DNA of 58,072 nucleotides from Haloplasmataceae bacterium (lineage in GTDB: Bacteria; Bacillota_I; Bacilli_A; Haloplasmatales; Haloplasmataceae), in assembly GCA_029240795.1 (NCBI GenBank), contig JARDZP010000007.1, positions 1 through 58,072 of the forward strand, read 5' to 3'. Shown one piece after another: positions 8,660 through 19,909 of this stretch. The translations under genes and the position numbers were made by a program. Each line of letters opens with the position of its first letter. Positions within the stretch are counted from its first letter, which is position 1. The notes under the pieces are model-generated. The model was not told the origin of the DNA. It worked only from the letters and a program-made list of their open reading frames with translations, and ran no database searches.

Positions 8660-9394
8660 TTATACTGTGAATGATTTTTTTGTGAATTCATAAATTGCGA
8701 TACCAGTCGCAATTGAAAGATTTAGTGAATCTATAGATTGATTATGTGGAATGATTACACTCGTACCGACACTTGCAAACTTAGGATCTAACCCACTAGA
8801 TTCATTACCAAATACTAATGAAAATGGTTTGTTTAAATCCGGTTTTATATCATGAATTTTAATTTTCGCATTCAACATAAACGTAAAAATATCATGATTT
8901 AAATAATTGTTTTGATAATCTTCAAAGCTATCAAAATAAACAAAATTAATATTAAATAAAGCCCCCATTGAAGCTCTTACAGATTTAGGATCAAATATAT
9001 CTACGCCAGGTCTAATAATGGCTAATTGGTTAATGTCAAAACCTAAAGCTGTTCTAATAATTGTTCCTAAATTACCAGAATCACCTGGATTAACAAGAAC
9101 AATATGATTTTTAAGTTTATCTAATGAACAATCATATTTTTTAAAAATACCTATCGCGTAACAATTTTCTTTTGGTGATAAAATACTAATCATTTTATCA
9201 TTCATTTCAAATGGGATGTTTTTCGCATGACAAATATCAATTATTTTAGCTACACCCGTACTATTTTGTGTTTGTGAACTTAATAAGACTTCGATCACAG
9301 ACTCAGGTTTTTGATTTAATAATTCAATCGTCAAAAATATCCCTAATGTATATGAATAATCAAAATCTTTTTTATATGTTTTATATTTAATCAA
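8660..9394 (-). CDS. TrmH/SpoU family RNA 2'-O-methyltransferase
   Basis: A 244-residue SPOUT methyltransferase. The three knot motifs are present: NPGDSGNLGTIIRTALGF (motif 1), LVFGNESSGL (motif 2) and IPHNQSIDSLNLSIATGIAI (motif 3). An N-terminal domain of about 90 residues precedes them, as in rRNA-modifying members such as RlmB or TsnR. Such enzymes use SAM to methylate a ribose 2'-OH of rRNA or tRNA. The target cannot be read from sequence. The open frame starts at 9436, but a TTG at 9392-9394 follows GGAGGAATTATT and is the better start. Confidence 0.85.
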   Translation of the reverse strand: MIKYKTYKKDFDYSYTLGIFLTIELLNQKPESVIEVLLSSQTQNSTGVAKIIDICHAKNIPFEMNDKMISILSPKENCYAIGIFKKYDCSLDKLKNHIVLVNPGDSGNLGTIIRTALGFDINQLAIIRPGVDIFDPKSVRASMGALFNINFVYFDSFEDYQNNYLNHDIFTFMLNAKIKIHDIKPDLNKPFSLVFGNESSGLDPKFASVGTSVIIPHNQSIDSLNLSIATGIAIYEFTKKSFTV

Positions 9395-9455
9395 AATAAT
9401 TCCTCCAAATTTTACTACTACATTTGTACTATACATATTTTATAACATTAACAAA

Positions 9456-9482
9456 ATAAAATCCACTTATGAAGTGGATTAT
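9456..9482 (-). terminator. Terminator of pgsA
   Basis: Nine-base-pair stem AATCCACTT/AAGTGGATT with a 3-base loop, two to three bases after the pgsA stop. It is followed on the minus strand by TTATTTTGTT. Confidence 0.8.
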
Positions 9483-9483
9483 T

Positions 9484-10041
9484 TTAACGTATTTCATCTT
9501 TTAAATCAATTAATTTAGATTCACTATTCATTATCTTTAATTTTTTAATCGCAATGAGTGAGTATTGTACAAACGCCAGAATAGAAAACATCATCGTCAC
9601 ATAAAAAAAATATTGGCTATTAGGTAAAAAAACAAGTAATACTGCTAAATAAAATAAGATGGTTGCTAATTTTCCGTAGCGATTAGCAGGAATGACTAAC
9701 TTTTCTTTTTTAAAAAATAAATATATTCCACCAATAATCATTAATAATTCTTTTAGTCCGTAAATCATAATGATCCAAATAGGAATAAACCTACTTATTG
9801 TAAAACAACTTAAAACAGTTATTTGCATTAACTTATCAGCGAGTGGATCAAGAACTTGACCTATTTTCGTAATTTTATTATACTTTCTAGCAATATACCC
9901 ATCCAAAACATCTGTAATTCCGGCTATTATAAATATCATAATCGCAATGACAAAATTGGCTTCTAATGAAGAAAAATAAACGAATATAAACATAGGTACA
10001 AGAAATAGTCTAAAACAAGTTATAACATTAGGTAAACTCAT
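9484..10041 (-). CDS. pgsA: CDP-diacylglycerol--glycerol-3-phosphate 3-phosphatidyltransferase
   Basis: A 185-residue integral membrane enzyme that makes phosphatidylglycerol phosphate, the precursor of phosphatidylglycerol. The CDP-alcohol phosphotransferase motif D-G-x2-A-R-x8-G-x3-D-x3-D is visible as DGYIARKYNKITKIGQVLDP (residues ~46-65). Four to five hydrophobic segments surround it. The N-terminal MSLPNVITCFRL is the usual start for PgsA (LPN.LT..R). I choose the ATG at 10039-10041, preceded by GGTGGTTGT, over an ATG four codons upstream that abuts AGAAGG without spacing. Monocistronic with its own terminator. Confidence 0.9.
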   Translation of the reverse strand: MSLPNVITCFRLFLVPMFIFVYFSSLEANFVIAIMIFIIAGITDVLDGYIARKYNKITKIGQVLDPLADKLMQITVLSCFTISRFIPIWIIMIYGLKELLMIIGGIYLFFKKEKLVIPANRYGKLATILFYLAVLLVFLPNSQYFFYVTMMFSILAFVQYSLIAIKKLKIMNSESKLIDLKDEIR

Positions 10042-10143
10042 ACAACCACCCATCCTTCTACTACTATTATATTACAAATAATTATTAAGAATAATAAAAA
10101 GTCACATATTAATATAAAAAGATGTGTTTTGATGTTCAAACTA

Positions 10144-10172
10144 TTGACTATAAAATACTTTGAAGTTATAAT
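10144..10172 (+). promoter_or_regulatory. Sigma-A-type promoter of the degV gene
   Basis: TTGACT (10144-10149), a 17-base spacer and TATAAT (10167-10172). It lies 35 bases upstream of the degV ATG. This is a near-consensus housekeeping promoter. Confidence 0.85.
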
Positions 10173-10207
10173 AGTTTTATATTCAAAGTAATTTGGGAGG
10201 ATAAATT

Positions 10208-11068
10208 ATGTCAAAAATTGGAATCATCACATGTAGTACAAGTGGATTAGATTTCCTTAAGGGTTATGAAGATATCAGAATTGCGAGAACAACAATTATC
10301 ATGGATAGTAAAGAATATTTAGATGGATTAGAAATTACTCCAAAAGAATTTTATGCCCAATTAGATAATTTACAAACAATCCCTAAGACAGCAATGCCAT
10401 CAACTGGTCATTTAGTTGAAATTTATGAACAATTAAAACAAGAAGGCTATACTGACGCAATCTATATCTCAATTTCTGATCATTTAAGTGGAACTTTTCA
10501 GAATGTTTGTATCGCAAAAGATTTAGTTGAAGGAATTAATATCCATCCTTTTAATAGTAAAACTGCAACTTTTATTACAGGTTTTATGGCTATAGAAGCA
10601 CATCGCCTTTCTAAAGAAGGTAAATCAGTAGAAGAAATTTTGGCGTATTTAGAAAAGTTAAGAGATAATGACCGAATTTTCTTAATGGTCGATGATTTAA
10701 AATTTTTAGTTAAAAATGGTCGTTTATCAAATGCCTCTGGTTTTATTGCCCAAGCATTAAAAATCAAACCATTACTAGAACTTAATAATGACGGTAAAAT
10801 CGTCGCAACCGAAAAAATTAGAACAACAAGAAAAGCAATCGACCGTGTTATTGAAAGTTTTTTAGAAGATACAAATTTTGGGAATGATGCTAAGTTTGTC
10901 TTCTTATTTAATACAGAAGCACCAGAACATGTAGCTTATATTAAAGCAGTCTTAGAAGAAAATCGTATCGATACTTCAAACTTTATCGACGCTCCTGTTT
11001 CTCCAGGAATTGGATGTCATGTTGGCAAAGGTGTAGTAGGCATCGGTTATATTAAAAACTTTGCTTAG
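10208..11068 (+). CDS. DegV family protein (fatty-acid binding)
   Basis: A 286-residue DegV-fold protein. The N-terminal KIGIITCSTSGLD, the PSTGHLVEIYEQL stretch and ISDHLSGTFQN with its Ser/Thr acyl-binding residues fit the family, as does the C-terminal APVSPGIGCHVGKGVVGIGY. DegV proteins (FakB) bind a fatty acid and present it to the FakA kinase for phosphorylation, which feeds phospholipid synthesis. No fakA is in this window. A TTTGGGAGGATAAATT ribosome binding site precedes the ATG, with a consensus promoter above it. It is transcribed alone and ends in a hairpin. Confidence 0.9.
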   Translation: MSKIGIITCSTSGLDFLKGYEDIRIARTTIIMDSKEYLDGLEITPKEFYAQLDNLQTIPKTAMPSTGHLVEIYEQLKQEGYTDAIYISISDHLSGTFQNVCIAKDLVEGINIHPFNSKTATFITGFMAIEAHRLSKEGKSVEEILAYLEKLRDNDRIFLMVDDLKFLVKNGRLSNASGFIAQALKIKPLLELNNDGKIVATEKIRTTRKAIDRVIESFLEDTNFGNDAKFVFLFNTEAPEHVAYIKAVLEENRIDTSNFIDAPVSPGIGCHVGKGVVGIGYIKNFA

Positions 11069-11086
11069 AAAATCTTTTTAATACAG

Positions 11087-11120
11087 AACTCACATACAAA
11101 AGGTATATGTGAGTTTTTTC
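11087..11120 (+). terminator. Terminator of the degV gene
   Basis: Stem AACTCACATA/TATGTGAGTT with a short loop, followed by TTTTCTTTT on the plus strand. Confidence 0.85.
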
Positions 11121-11191
11121 TTTTAATATTCAAAGATGTTTAAGCCATCTGCTGAAACCAAATAACCCTCTTTACATTTTGTGCTGTTGTA

Positions 11192-11569
11192 CTAATATTT
11201 CTTTTTAATTTTTTCTGTACCATGATCTTTATACCACGATTCTTTATCAGTAATAAAATAAATAAACGCTTCAGCCATACCTACAAAAAACATAAATTCA
11301 TAACGAGAAAAAACCAGATATACTAAACATAATGTAGGTCTACCTAAATATAAATGATGAATACCGAATCTACCTAAAAAGAAAGCTAAAAAAATGGCGA
11401 TAAACTTACTTTTTTTCGGAATCTCTAATTCTTTTTTCTCCGATTTATCTTTGTCTTTATCTTTTTTTTCTTCAGGATTTAAAAAGATTTGAATTTTATC
11501 AATTGATAAATTGAACGAATTAAGGTCTTTTCCATCTTTTAATTCTATAGTTGCGGTTTTCTCTGCCAA
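11192..11569 (-). CDS. TM2 domain protein
   Basis: A 125-residue protein: a charged N-terminal half with a lysine/aspartate-rich run (residues ~37-50), then a TM2 domain of two hydrophobic segments joined by FFLGRFGIHHLYLGRP (residues ~65-80), the classic TM2 signature. TM2 proteins are small membrane proteins of unknown role. A TTG at 11567-11569 after GGAGGGGGTATT is the likely start. The open frame extends ten codons further but covers the ribosome binding site. Confidence 0.8.
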   Translation of the reverse strand: MAEKTATIELKDGKDLNSFNLSIDKIQIFLNPEEKKDKDKDKSEKKELEIPKKSKFIAIFLAFFLGRFGIHHLYLGRPTLCLVYLVFSRYEFMFFVGMAEAFIYFITDKESWYKDHGTEKIKKKY

Positions 11570-11850
11570 AATACCCCCTCCTGTCAAAAAAACACACAAT
11601 TTGTTTCTTTAGTACAATATATTATAATAATCTGTAAATTATTGTAAAAATATAAAAAAATACAAAATTATTCATTCTAACTTTGTACTTTTTTATTTTT
11701 TCTCATATTGAACCAATTAAATACCTATAACTATCACACACCAAAAGTAGTCTATTTTTCTTCTATAAATGATAATTCTCATTATCTATTAATTGATCTT
11801 CTAATTTTGTTCGATTAAATCAATACTTCCTTTTCCATACATTTTATTAA

Positions 11851-13038
11851 CTATATAATATTTAATTTTTTAGCCACTGTATAAATAGTTTCAACTGCTA
11901 AATTTAATTGTTCTTTCGTATGACCTGCTGAAATCATGCAACGTAACCTTCCAGTTCCTTTTGGAACGGTAGGAAAGACAATACCTGAAACAAATACACC
12001 ATTTTCTAAAAGTGTCTTAGAAAATAACATCGTTTTAGCTTCGTCACCCACAAAAATTGGTGTAATTGGAGTTTCACTCTTACCAATATTAAAGCCTAAG
12101 CTTACTAATTTTGATTTAAAATAACGAGCATTATCCCACAATTTTTCTGTATATTCATTCGATTCCATTAACATCGTAACAGATTCAATAATCGCGCCAA
12201 CTGATGCAGGTGGTAAAGCAGTAGAGAAAAGAATCGGTCTACCACGATGACTTAACCATTCCTTCATAACCTTTTTGCCTGCGACATATCCGCCTATAAC
12301 ACCAATTGCTTTTGATAATGTTCCAATAGTAAAGTCAACTTTTCCATGTAAATGAAAATGATCGACAATTCCGCGTCCATTTTCACCTAAAACTCCAGAA
12401 CCATGGGCATCATCAACATAAGTTAAAGCTTGATACTTTTCGGCTAATTCAACTATTGCTGGGAGTTTAGCGATGTCACCATCCATGGAAAAGACTCCAT
12501 CAGTTATAATTAAGACATTTTTATATAAATTGCGTTTTTCTTTTAAAATTTCCTCTAAATGATTCATATCACTATGACGGAAAACGGCTTTATCCGCTTT
12601 AGATAATCTTACTCCGTCAATAATTGAAGCGTGATTGAGTTCATCAGAGATAATTAAATCGCCTTTATCAGTAACAGCCTGAATCGTACCTGCATTACAC
12701 ATATAGCCAGACTGAAATACCATAACAGCTTCTTCACGTTTAAATTTAGAAAGTACTTCATCTAATTTTTCGTGAATATCCATATTTCCAACAATTGTTC
12801 TAACCGCACCTGCACCTACTCCATATTTTTCTATTGCTTCAATTGCGGCTCTTTTAACACGTGGATGATTCGCGAGTCCTAAATAATTATTAGAAGATAA
12901 ATTAATAACTTCTTTTCCATTTAAGGTGATCATCGCATCACAGGGTCCTGTATTTACTGGTAATTCACGATAGACACCATCATGTTTTAATTCTTCTATT
13001 TTCTCTTGTAAGAATTGTAAATCATGTATCTTATCCAT
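11851..13038 (-). CDS. kbl: 2-amino-3-ketobutyrate CoA ligase (glycine C-acetyltransferase)
   Basis: A 395-residue PLP enzyme of the alpha-oxoamine synthase family. It splits 2-amino-3-ketobutyrate with CoA into glycine and acetyl-CoA. [14 protein letters not shown] near the start, [15 protein letters not shown] in the middle (Asp/His of the PLP site) and [16 protein letters not shown] (the Schiff-base lysine) are diagnostic. The next gene upstream is tdh, which makes its substrate, so the KBL identity is preferred over 8-amino-7-oxononanoate synthase. The ATG at 13036-13038 follows GAGGAGGAAGT. The frame's first ATG (13056) overlaps tdh and lacks a ribosome binding site. Confidence 0.9.
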   Translation of the reverse strand: MDKIHDLQFLQEKIEELKHDGVYRELPVNTGPCDAMITLNGKEVINLSSNNYLGLANHPRVKRAAIEAIEKYGVGAGAVRTIVGNMDIHEKLDEVLSKFKREEAVMVFQSGYMCNAGTIQAVTDKGDLIISDELNHASIIDGVRLSKADKAVFRHSDMNHLEEILKEKRNLYKNVLIITDGVFSMDGDIAKLPAIVELAEKYQALTYVDDAHGSGVLGENGRGIVDHFHLHGKVDFTIGTLSKAIGVIGGYVAGKKVMKEWLSHRGRPILFSTALPPASVGAIIESVTMLMESNEYTEKLWDNARYFKSKLVSLGFNIGKSETPITPIFVGDEAKTMLFSKTLLENGVFVSGIVFPTVPKGTGRLRCMISAGHTKEQLNLAVETIYTVAKKLNII

Positions 13039-13048
13039 ACTTCCTCCT

Positions 13049-14107
13049 CTATTCATGCTCAGGGATTAACACAATCTTGCCACTATTACCTGAAGCCATA
13101 ATTTCCATAGCTTTTTCAACTTCTGTTAGAGGGAATGTATGGGTAACAACTTTAGCTAAATTTAATTTATTAGCTTTAATTAGCCCCTTCATTTGATACC
13201 AATTTTCATACATTTTACGGCCAGTTACTCCATAAATGGTAATACCTTTGAAAACAACATCACTTGCTAAATCTATTTCAATCTTTTTATTTGGGATACC
13301 TAAGATTGACATTTTACCGCCTAGTTTAATATATTTAAAAGATTGCTCAACCGCAAATTTATTACCTGAAAATTCACCTAGAACATCCACACCTAATCCA
13401 TCGGTTTCTTCTAAAACTCGCTTGATGACGTCTTCTTCCTTAGGGTTAATAACAACATCAGCGCCTAATTCTTTAGCTAAATTACGACGATACTCATTTA
13501 TTTCAATTGCGATCACTTTACTAGCCCCTACTGCTTTAGCCACATTAACAGCCATTAAGCCAATAGGACCACAGCCTAAGATTGCAACATTTTTACCAAT
13601 AATATCAAAATGTAAGATTGTATGAACCGCATTACCTAACGGTTCTTGGATACATAAATATTTTGGATCAACCTCTTTATCATTAACGAAACAATTTTGA
13701 GCAGGTAACTTAACATAATTTGCGTAACATCCATCAATATCTACACCGATAATTTTTGTATTTTGACAAATATGTCCTTGCCCTGTCTTACAAAATTCAC
13801 AATTGTTACAAACGATATGAGTTTCAGCCGAAACAATATCACCTAATTTGACATTCTTAACATTTTTACCTAACTTAACAATCTCTCCTGCTAACTCATG
13901 CCCCATTGTTAACGGTAATTGTTTGATGCGATTTTGACTCCACTCATCCCAACTATAAATATGATAGTCAGTCCCACAAACCGAAGTCGCAAGAACCTTT
14001 ATTAATACCTCGTCGTCCCCAATGTTTTGTGGTATTAATTTTTTACTAATTTTCAAACCTTTTTTAGGTTCGTCTTTAATAACCACGGTCATCTCTTGAT
14101 TATTCAT
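13049..14107 (-). CDS. tdh: L-threonine 3-dehydrogenase
   Basis: A 352-residue zinc alcohol-dehydrogenase-family enzyme that oxidises threonine to 2-amino-3-ketobutyrate with NAD. The catalytic zinc ligands are seen in [15 protein letters not shown] (Cys, residue ~44) and GHELAGEI (His). The four-Cys structural zinc site is [15 protein letters not shown]. The NAD-binding Rossmann motif is [18 protein letters not shown]. The conserved SWDEW near the active site is typical for Tdh rather than sorbitol dehydrogenase. It sits just before kbl with an 11-base gap and starts after GAAGGGAGA. Confidence 0.92.
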   Translation of the reverse strand: MNNQEMTVVIKDEPKKGLKISKKLIPQNIGDDEVLIKVLATSVCGTDYHIYSWDEWSQNRIKQLPLTMGHELAGEIVKLGKNVKNVKLGDIVSAETHIVCNNCEFCKTGQGHICQNTKIIGVDIDGCYANYVKLPAQNCFVNDKEVDPKYLCIQEPLGNAVHTILHFDIIGKNVAILGCGPIGLMAVNVAKAVGASKVIAIEINEYRRNLAKELGADVVINPKEEDVIKRVLEETDGLGVDVLGEFSGNKFAVEQSFKYIKLGGKMSILGIPNKKIEIDLASDVVFKGITIYGVTGRKMYENWYQMKGLIKANKLNLAKVVTHTFPLTEVEKAMEIMASGNSGKIVLIPEHE

Positions 14108-14186
14108 TTAAAAATCTCCCTTCACTAAATAATTATATTCATTTCCCATCTATAATTATATCATAATTGGAATTTATTGATATAAA

Positions 14187-14220
14187 ATAATCACTGTATT
14201 ATTTTTTATACAGTGATTAT
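14187..14220 (-). terminator. Terminator of the glycine cleavage operon
   Basis: Strong stem ATAATCACTGTAT/ATACAGTGATTAT with a U-rich loop, a few bases after the lpdA stop. It separates lpdA from the tdh-kbl unit, so the two pathways are transcribed separately. Confidence 0.85.
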
Positions 14221-14224
14221 TATT

Positions 14225-15580
14225 TTATTCATTTAAACCTTTTAATGCTTCTAGTAATGCTTCTGATAATGTAGGATGAGCATGAATCACATTGACAACT
14301 TCATTAATATTTAAGCCTTTTTCAATAATTAAAATTGCCTCATGAATGATTGTTGATGCATGAGGGCCTATAATATGGACCCCTATTAATTTATTATGAT
14401 GACTAATAACCTTAATAAAGCCCTCTGATTCACCCATCGTTAATGCTTTACCATTCGCTCTAAACAAAAACTTATTAACCAAAATGTCAGTAAGTGTAAT
14501 TTTAGCTTCACTTTCAGTCAAACCAGCAGTTGCAATTTCCGGAAGTGTAAACACACAGGATGGAATAACTTTGAAGTTAGTGTTATTCTCTTTTCCTAAA
14601 ATATGATCTAAGGCTTTATAACTTTGAAAAGTTGCTACATGAGCGAGCATGGTTTTACCTAATACATCTCCAACCGCGTAGATATTAGGAATCGTGGATT
14701 GAAAATTTTCATTAACGACAATCCCTTTTTTATCAACCATAACATTTATTTCTTCTAAGTTGAGATGTTCAAAATTAGCTACTCTACCAGTTGACATTAA
14801 AATATATTCACTATCAACTTCGATTTCTTTTCCTTTTTTCGTTTTCGCTTTTATCATTAATTGATTATGATCATCTGAAATTTTCTCAACTAGTGTATCG
14901 GTATATATTTCAACACCTTGTTTTTTAAGATAAATTTTCAGTCTCGATGATATATCTTCATCAAATAAAGGTAATATGCGATCCATATATTCGAAGATAA
15001 CTACTTTAGTTCCAAATTCACTAAAAATCGATGCCATCTCAACGCCAATTACACCACCACCGATAATAACAAGTTTCTTAGGTAATACTTTAAGTTCTAA
15101 TATTTCTTTGCTTGTTAATACTTTAGAATGATTATAGCCTTCAATTGGAATGATTTTTTCCTTAGAACCAGTCGCTATTATAAAATTATGAGCTTGAATA
15201 TAAATGTCATTTACTTTAACTGTACAATCATCAACGAACGATGCAGTTCCATAAATAATTTCAACATTTGCTTTTACAAGCATTTGTTTAATATTATTTA
15301 CTAGTTGATTAACTACTTCACTTTGCCGTTCTAAAACTTTAGAATAATCAAAGTCAAAGCGTAAATTTAATAAACCTAATTCATCACTACTTTTTAATTC
15401 TCTTAAGACATGTGCATGATGGTAAAGTGCTTTAGTTGGAATACACCCATGATTTAAACAAGTTCCACCAATTTCTGCTTTCTCAATTAAAGTGACAGAT
15501 AATCCTGACATTGCCGCTTTTACCGCAACATCGTAACCTCCAGGTCCAGCTCCAATTACGACTAAATCTTTAACAATCAT
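14225..15580 (-). CDS. lpdA: Dihydrolipoyl dehydrogenase (L protein)
   Basis: A 451-residue FAD-disulfide oxidoreductase. FAD-binding GAGPGGYDVAVKAAMSG lies at the N-terminus. The redox disulfide is in GGTCLNHGCIPTKAL (residues ~38-52), the NAD site in VIIGGGVIGVEMASIF, and the C-terminal His-Glu pair in HAHPTLSEALLEAL. It re-oxidises the lipoyl arm of GcvH. It is the last gene of the gcv operon and overlaps gcvPB by one base, so it is probably dedicated to glycine cleavage. No pyruvate dehydrogenase genes are nearby. Confidence 0.93.
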   Translation of the reverse strand: MIVKDLVVIGAGPGGYDVAVKAAMSGLSVTLIEKAEIGGTCLNHGCIPTKALYHHAHVLRELKSSDELGLLNLRFDFDYSKVLERQSEVVNQLVNNIKQMLVKANVEIIYGTASFVDDCTVKVNDIYIQAHNFIIATGSKEKIIPIEGYNHSKVLTSKEILELKVLPKKLVIIGGGVIGVEMASIFSEFGTKVVIFEYMDRILPLFDEDISSRLKIYLKKQGVEIYTDTLVEKISDDHNQLMIKAKTKKGKEIEVDSEYILMSTGRVANFEHLNLEEINVMVDKKGIVVNENFQSTIPNIYAVGDVLGKTMLAHVATFQSYKALDHILGKENNTNFKVIPSCVFTLPEIATAGLTESEAKITLTDILVNKFLFRANGKALTMGESEGFIKVISHHNKLIGVHIIGPHASTIIHEAILIIEKGLNINEVVNVIHAHPTLSEALLEALKGLNE

Positions 15581-17037
15581 TATTCTTTAGTCCATCTTAA
15601 AATTGGGGTTCTAGCAGCAGTTACTTCGTCGAGTCTTCGAACTATTGTGTGATGTGGAGCATGTTTTAAATATTCTGGATCCGTTTTTGCGATTTTCGCT
15701 ATTTCTTTTAAAGCTTCAACAAATGAATTAAGCATTTCGATGCTTTCAGTTTCAGTAGGTTCAATCATCATGGCTTGATCAACAATTAATGGGAAATAAA
15801 TGGTTGGAGAATGAAAACCATAATCAAGTAATGCTTTCGCGACATCAAGTGTAGATACACCTGTTGATTTATCTTTTAAACCACTTAAAACAAATTCATG
15901 TTTACAAATATTTTCGATAGGTAATAAATAATCGTCTTTAAGCATCTTTTGTAAATAATTGGCGTTAAGTACTGCCATTTCACTAACAAATTTTAAGCCG
16001 TCATAACCCATTGTTAAAATATAAGTATATGCCCGCACAAAAATGCTGAAGTTACCATAAAAGTTTCCTAATCGACCAATCGAGTATGGTTTATCATAAT
16101 TTAATTTATAGCAATCATTTTCTTTGATTACTTCTGGTACAGGTAAGAATTCTACTAAACGGTCACAAACGCCAACTGGACCACTTCCGGGTCCACCTCC
16201 ACCATGTGGTGTAGAAAAGGTTTTATGTAAATTAAGATGAATAATATCAAAGCCCATGTCACCTGGTCTTGCAATTCCCATAATCGCATTTAAATTAGCC
16301 CCATCATAATACAATAAACCACCTGCATCATGAACTAACCTAGTAATCTCTTTGATATCCTTTTCGAATATTCCTAAAGTATTGGGATTAGTTAACATGA
16401 TACCCGCAATTTCATCATTTAAAGCTGATTTTAAAGCCTCAAGATTCACAGTGCCATCAGGATTAGATTTAATTTCAACAATATCAAATCCAGCAACAGC
16501 TGCGCTGGCAGGGTTTGTTCCATGAGCTGAATCTGGACAAATTACTTTAGTTCGTTTTAAATCTCCGCGTAATTCATGATAAGACTTCATAATCATAAGT
16601 CCTGTTAATTCACCATGAGCTCCCGCAAATGGACTTAAAGATACTTTAGCCATTCCCGTAATTTCCGCTAAACTTTCACTCAATTGATACATTAAACCAA
16701 GTGCACCTTGACTTAAACTTTCATCTTGTAATGGATGTACAGAGGTGAATTTCGCTAGGCTCGCCATATCTTCATTTACTTTAGGATTATACTTCATTGT
16801 ACATGAACCAAGTGGATAAAAGCCTGTATCGACACCATAATTTTTATTAGATAAATTTACGAAATGTCTAATTACTTCATTTTCACTTACTTCAGGTAAA
16901 TAACTTTCCGTTTTTCTTTGTAAATGATCAGGAATTAAATCAAAAATATCACAATCATCAACTTCAAGTGGAGGTAATGAGTAACCGACACGATTAGGTA
17001 TAGATAATTCAAAAATTAATTTATCATAATTTCTCAT
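15580..17037 (-). CDS. gcvPB: Glycine dehydrogenase (decarboxylating) subunit 2
   Basis: A 485-residue PLP-carrying subunit of split P protein. The Schiff-base lysine is in [20 protein letters not shown]. The N-terminal [13 protein letters not shown] and [12 protein letters not shown] are strong family marks. With GcvPA it decarboxylates glycine and loads the aminomethyl group on the lipoyl arm of GcvH. It overlaps gcvPA upstream by four bases and lpdA downstream by one, consistent with tight coupling. Length is normal for the split form found in Bacillota and archaea. Confidence 0.95.
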   Translation of the reverse strand: MRNYDKLIFELSIPNRVGYSLPPLEVDDCDIFDLIPDHLQRKTESYLPEVSENEVIRHFVNLSNKNYGVDTGFYPLGSCTMKYNPKVNEDMASLAKFTSVHPLQDESLSQGALGLMYQLSESLAEITGMAKVSLSPFAGAHGELTGLMIMKSYHELRGDLKRTKVICPDSAHGTNPASAAVAGFDIVEIKSNPDGTVNLEALKSALNDEIAGIMLTNPNTLGIFEKDIKEITRLVHDAGGLLYYDGANLNAIMGIARPGDMGFDIIHLNLHKTFSTPHGGGGPGSGPVGVCDRLVEFLPVPEVIKENDCYKLNYDKPYSIGRLGNFYGNFSIFVRAYTYILTMGYDGLKFVSEMAVLNANYLQKMLKDDYLLPIENICKHEFVLSGLKDKSTGVSTLDVAKALLDYGFHSPTIYFPLIVDQAMMIEPTETESIEMLNSFVEALKEIAKIAKTDPEYLKHAPHHTIVRRLDEVTAARTPILRWTKE

Positions 17038-18380
17038 TTTAAACCTCCTAAGACAGCGACTAACTGATCAATCTCAGCTTTAGTTCGTTTTTCAGTTACA
17101 CAGAAAAGAATATGATCTTTCAATAATTCATTGTAATCTCCTAAATGAAGACCACACATCATATTTGCTTTTAATAATGCTTCTTTAACTACATCATAAC
17201 TGACATTTGATTTAACCACAAATTCATTAAAAATAGGTGCTTCATATACTTTAGAGAAATGAGGTAGTGTGCAAATTTTATTTAAAGCATAATTTGCTTT
17301 TTTTACATTTTGGATAGCGACTTCTTTCATTCCTTGTTTACCTAATGTAGACATATAAACGGTCGCAGCTAAAGCATTTAATGATTGATTTGAACAAATA
17401 TTTGAATTAGCCTTTTCACGACGAATATGTTGTTCACGTGCTTGCAGTGTCAAAACAAAAGCTCTTTTACCATCAACATCTTTAGTTTGACCACAAATAC
17501 GCCCTGGCATTTTTCGCATTAACATTTTATTAGTCGTTAAAAAACCTAAATAAGGACCACCAAAACTGAGTGACATACCTAGTGGTTGACCATCGCCACA
17601 AGCAATGTCGGCACCTATTTCACCCGGAGTTTTAATAAGTGGTAAACTGAGTGGATTAACAACCATGACTAATAAACTTTTGTTGTTGTGGATTAAAGTA
17701 ACAGCTTGTGAATAATCATCAATATTTCCGTAGAAATTCGGATTACTAACAATAAGGGAAGCAACATCTTGATCTAATTTAGTTTCTAAATCAGCTAAAT
17801 CTAATAGTCCATTTTTTTCATTAATAATGACGATTTCAACATTACGGAAATGTGCATATGTTTGAAGTACCGCAATTGTATGCGGATGTACCAAGCTTGC
17901 TACGAGTACTTTATTTTTTTTAGTTTGACTTACAGTCATCATCATTGCTTCAGCACAACTTGTTGCACCATCATACATCGATGCATTACTCACATCATAA
18001 CCTGTTAAGTCAGTAATCATCGTTTGATATTCAAAAATGTATTGAAGCGTTCCTTGTGCAACCTCAGGTTGATATGGAGTATATGCGGTATAAAATTCAT
18101 TACGACTTGTAATGTGGTTTACCGTTGATGGAATGTAATGATCATAACTACCTGCTCCTAAAAAGCAAATCAAATCATCAGTTCCATAATTTACACTACC
18201 AAGTTCACGAATTATTTTAGTTACTTCTAATTCACTAAGACTTCTAGTTAAATTATAATTTCTTTTTAATTTAACTTCTTCTGGTATTTCTTTAAATAAG
18301 TCGCTTACATGAGAAATACCGATTTTTTCAAGCATTTCTTTTATGTTTGACTCAGTATGAGGAATATATTTATGATTCAT
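17034..18380 (-). CDS. gcvPA: Glycine dehydrogenase (decarboxylating) subunit 1
   Basis: A 448-residue subunit 1 of the split glycine decarboxylase. It starts [17 protein letters not shown], as is normal for GcvPA. It contains [38 protein letters not shown] and [10 protein letters not shown], and lacks the PLP lysine, which is supplied by GcvPB. It follows gcvH by 14 bases and overlaps gcvPB by four bases (ATGA type). Confidence 0.95.
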   Translation of the reverse strand: MNHKYIPHTESNIKEMLEKIGISHVSDLFKEIPEEVKLKRNYNLTRSLSELEVTKIIRELGSVNYGTDDLICFLGAGSYDHYIPSTVNHITSRNEFYTAYTPYQPEVAQGTLQYIFEYQTMITDLTGYDVSNASMYDGATSCAEAMMMTVSQTKKNKVLVASLVHPHTIAVLQTYAHFRNVEIVIINEKNGLLDLADLETKLDQDVASLIVSNPNFYGNIDDYSQAVTLIHNNKSLLVMVVNPLSLPLIKTPGEIGADIACGDGQPLGMSLSFGGPYLGFLTTNKMLMRKMPGRICGQTKDVDGKRAFVLTLQAREQHIRREKANSNICSNQSLNALAATVYMSTLGKQGMKEVAIQNVKKANYALNKICTLPHFSKVYEAPIFNEFVVKSNVSYDVVKEALLKANMMCGLHLGDYNELLKDHILFCVTEKRTKAEIDQLVAVLGGLK

Positions 18381-18394
18381 ATCAAACCCTCACT

Positions 18395-18775
18395 TTATTG
18401 TTTTTCACAAAATTTTTGATATTCTTCGCTATTCATTAATTTATCTAATTCATTTAAATCATCTAATTCTAGTTTAACAATCCAGTTTTCATATGGATTT
18501 TGATTTAATAATTGAGGTTCCACTTCTAAAATAATGTTAGCTTCTACTATAACACCTGATACTGGTGTATACACATCTGAAGCAGCCTTAACTGACTCAA
18601 CAACACTAAAACTGTCATCTACAGTCAATTCATCATCAACTTCAGGTAATTCAACAAATACGATATCACCTAAAGAATGTTGGGCATAATCAGTAATACC
18701 GATATATGCATATTCCCCTTCTACTCTTACCCATTCATGTTCTTTTGAGTAATATAAACCTTGTACAACTTTCAT
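18395..18775 (-). CDS. gcvH: Glycine cleavage system H protein
   Basis: A 126-residue lipoyl carrier. The lipoylated lysine is in [18 protein letters not shown] (Lys ~63), with the usual [20 protein letters not shown] at the N-terminus. It moves the aminomethyl group between P, T and L proteins. The start is the ATG at 18773-18775 after GGAGGATAAT. A nearer upstream ATG (18787) overlaps the gcvT stop and lacks spacing. No lipoyl ligase or synthase gene is present in the window. Confidence 0.95.
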   Translation of the reverse strand: MKVVQGLYYSKEHEWVRVEGEYAYIGITDYAQHSLGDIVFVELPEVDDELTVDDSFSVVESVKAASDVYTPVSGVIVEANIILEVEPQLLNQNPYENWIVKLELDDLNELDKLMNSEEYQKFCEKQ

Positions 18776-18786
18776 ATTATCCTCCA

Positions 18787-19875
18787 TTATTTTTTATATT
18801 TTTTATCCATAAATTTTTTATTGATAACTTCTGCTTCATAAACTTTATTTCTGATTCCAACTAATACTTTTTCTCCAATATTAGTATAATTAGTTTCGAC
18901 TATTGCTAGAGCTACCGCAAATTCATAATCTGGTAATAAATACCCTGTTGTAATATTACCAATTTCTTGATGATCTTGATTATAAACTGGATAACCATGA
19001 CGAAGTATCCCTTTACTTAATAATTTTATACCTACTAATTTACGTTTTAATCCCGCTTCTTTTTGTTTTACGAGTGCGGCTTTTCCAATAAAATCTGTAT
19101 CTAATTTTACGAAATATCCTAGTGATGCTTCAAGCGGTGTTATTTTATCACTTATTTCATCACCATATAAAGGTAAACTAGCTTCAAATCGTAATGTATC
19201 ACGTGCTCCTAATGCGATCGGTTTTACTCCTAAATTAATGAATTTTTGCCATAAATTAATAATATCTTTAGGTTCACCATAAATTTCAAATCCATCTTCA
19301 CCTGTATAACCCGTTCTTGAAACGATAAAATGTGATCCATTCATTTCTAATTCAGTAAAAAAGAAAAACTTAATTTGTGTTAAATCATAATTAGTTAATG
19401 TTTGAACGATTTTTTCAGCGTTTGGTCCTTGAACTGCTACCTGACCATAAGAATCTGATAAATTCGTAGTTTTTACCCTATACTCCCCTATATGACGAAC
19501 TACCCACTCAAAATCTTTATCCGCATTTGATGCATTCACTACTAATAAGATTTTGAATTCATCGTACCGGTAGACAAGTAAATCATCAACTACACCACCA
19601 TCTTCATAACACATTAATGTATACTGTACTTGCTGATTCACTAATTTACTAACATCATTTGTGACTAGATTTTGTACAAAAGCTAAAGCATCGGACCCTT
19701 CAATTAATATTTCACCCATATGTGAAACATCAAAAATTCCTACATCATTTCGAACTGAAAGATGTTCATCAGTTATCCCACTATATTGGATTGGCATTTC
19801 CCATCCTGCAAAGTCAACCATTTTCGCACCTAATTTTAGGTGTTCTTCATATAGTGGTGTTCTTTTTATTCCCAA
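18787..19875 (-). CDS. gcvT: Aminomethyltransferase (T protein)
   Basis: A 362-residue folate enzyme that takes the aminomethyl group from GcvH to tetrahydrofolate, releasing ammonia. The start region [20 protein letters not shown], then [17 protein letters not shown] and [14 protein letters not shown] are clear GcvT marks. First gene of the operon. The open frame begins at 19905, but a TTG at 19873-19875 lies 7 bases after AAGGAGGG and precedes the conserved [11 protein letters not shown], so TTG is the start. Confidence 0.95.
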   Translation of the reverse strand: MGIKRTPLYEEHLKLGAKMVDFAGWEMPIQYSGITDEHLSVRNDVGIFDVSHMGEILIEGSDALAFVQNLVTNDVSKLVNQQVQYTLMCYEDGGVVDDLLVYRYDEFKILLVVNASNADKDFEWVVRHIGEYRVKTTNLSDSYGQVAVQGPNAEKIVQTLTNYDLTQIKFFFFTELEMNGSHFIVSRTGYTGEDGFEIYGEPKDIINLWQKFINLGVKPIALGARDTLRFEASLPLYGDEISDKITPLEASLGYFVKLDTDFIGKAALVKQKEAGLKRKLVGIKLLSKGILRHGYPVYNQDHQEIGNITTGYLLPDYEFAVALAIVETNYTNIGEKVLVGIRNKVYEAEVINKKFMDKKYKK

Positions 19876-19909
19876 AAAAAATCCCTCCTTAAATATCAAT
19901 CTCAATTAA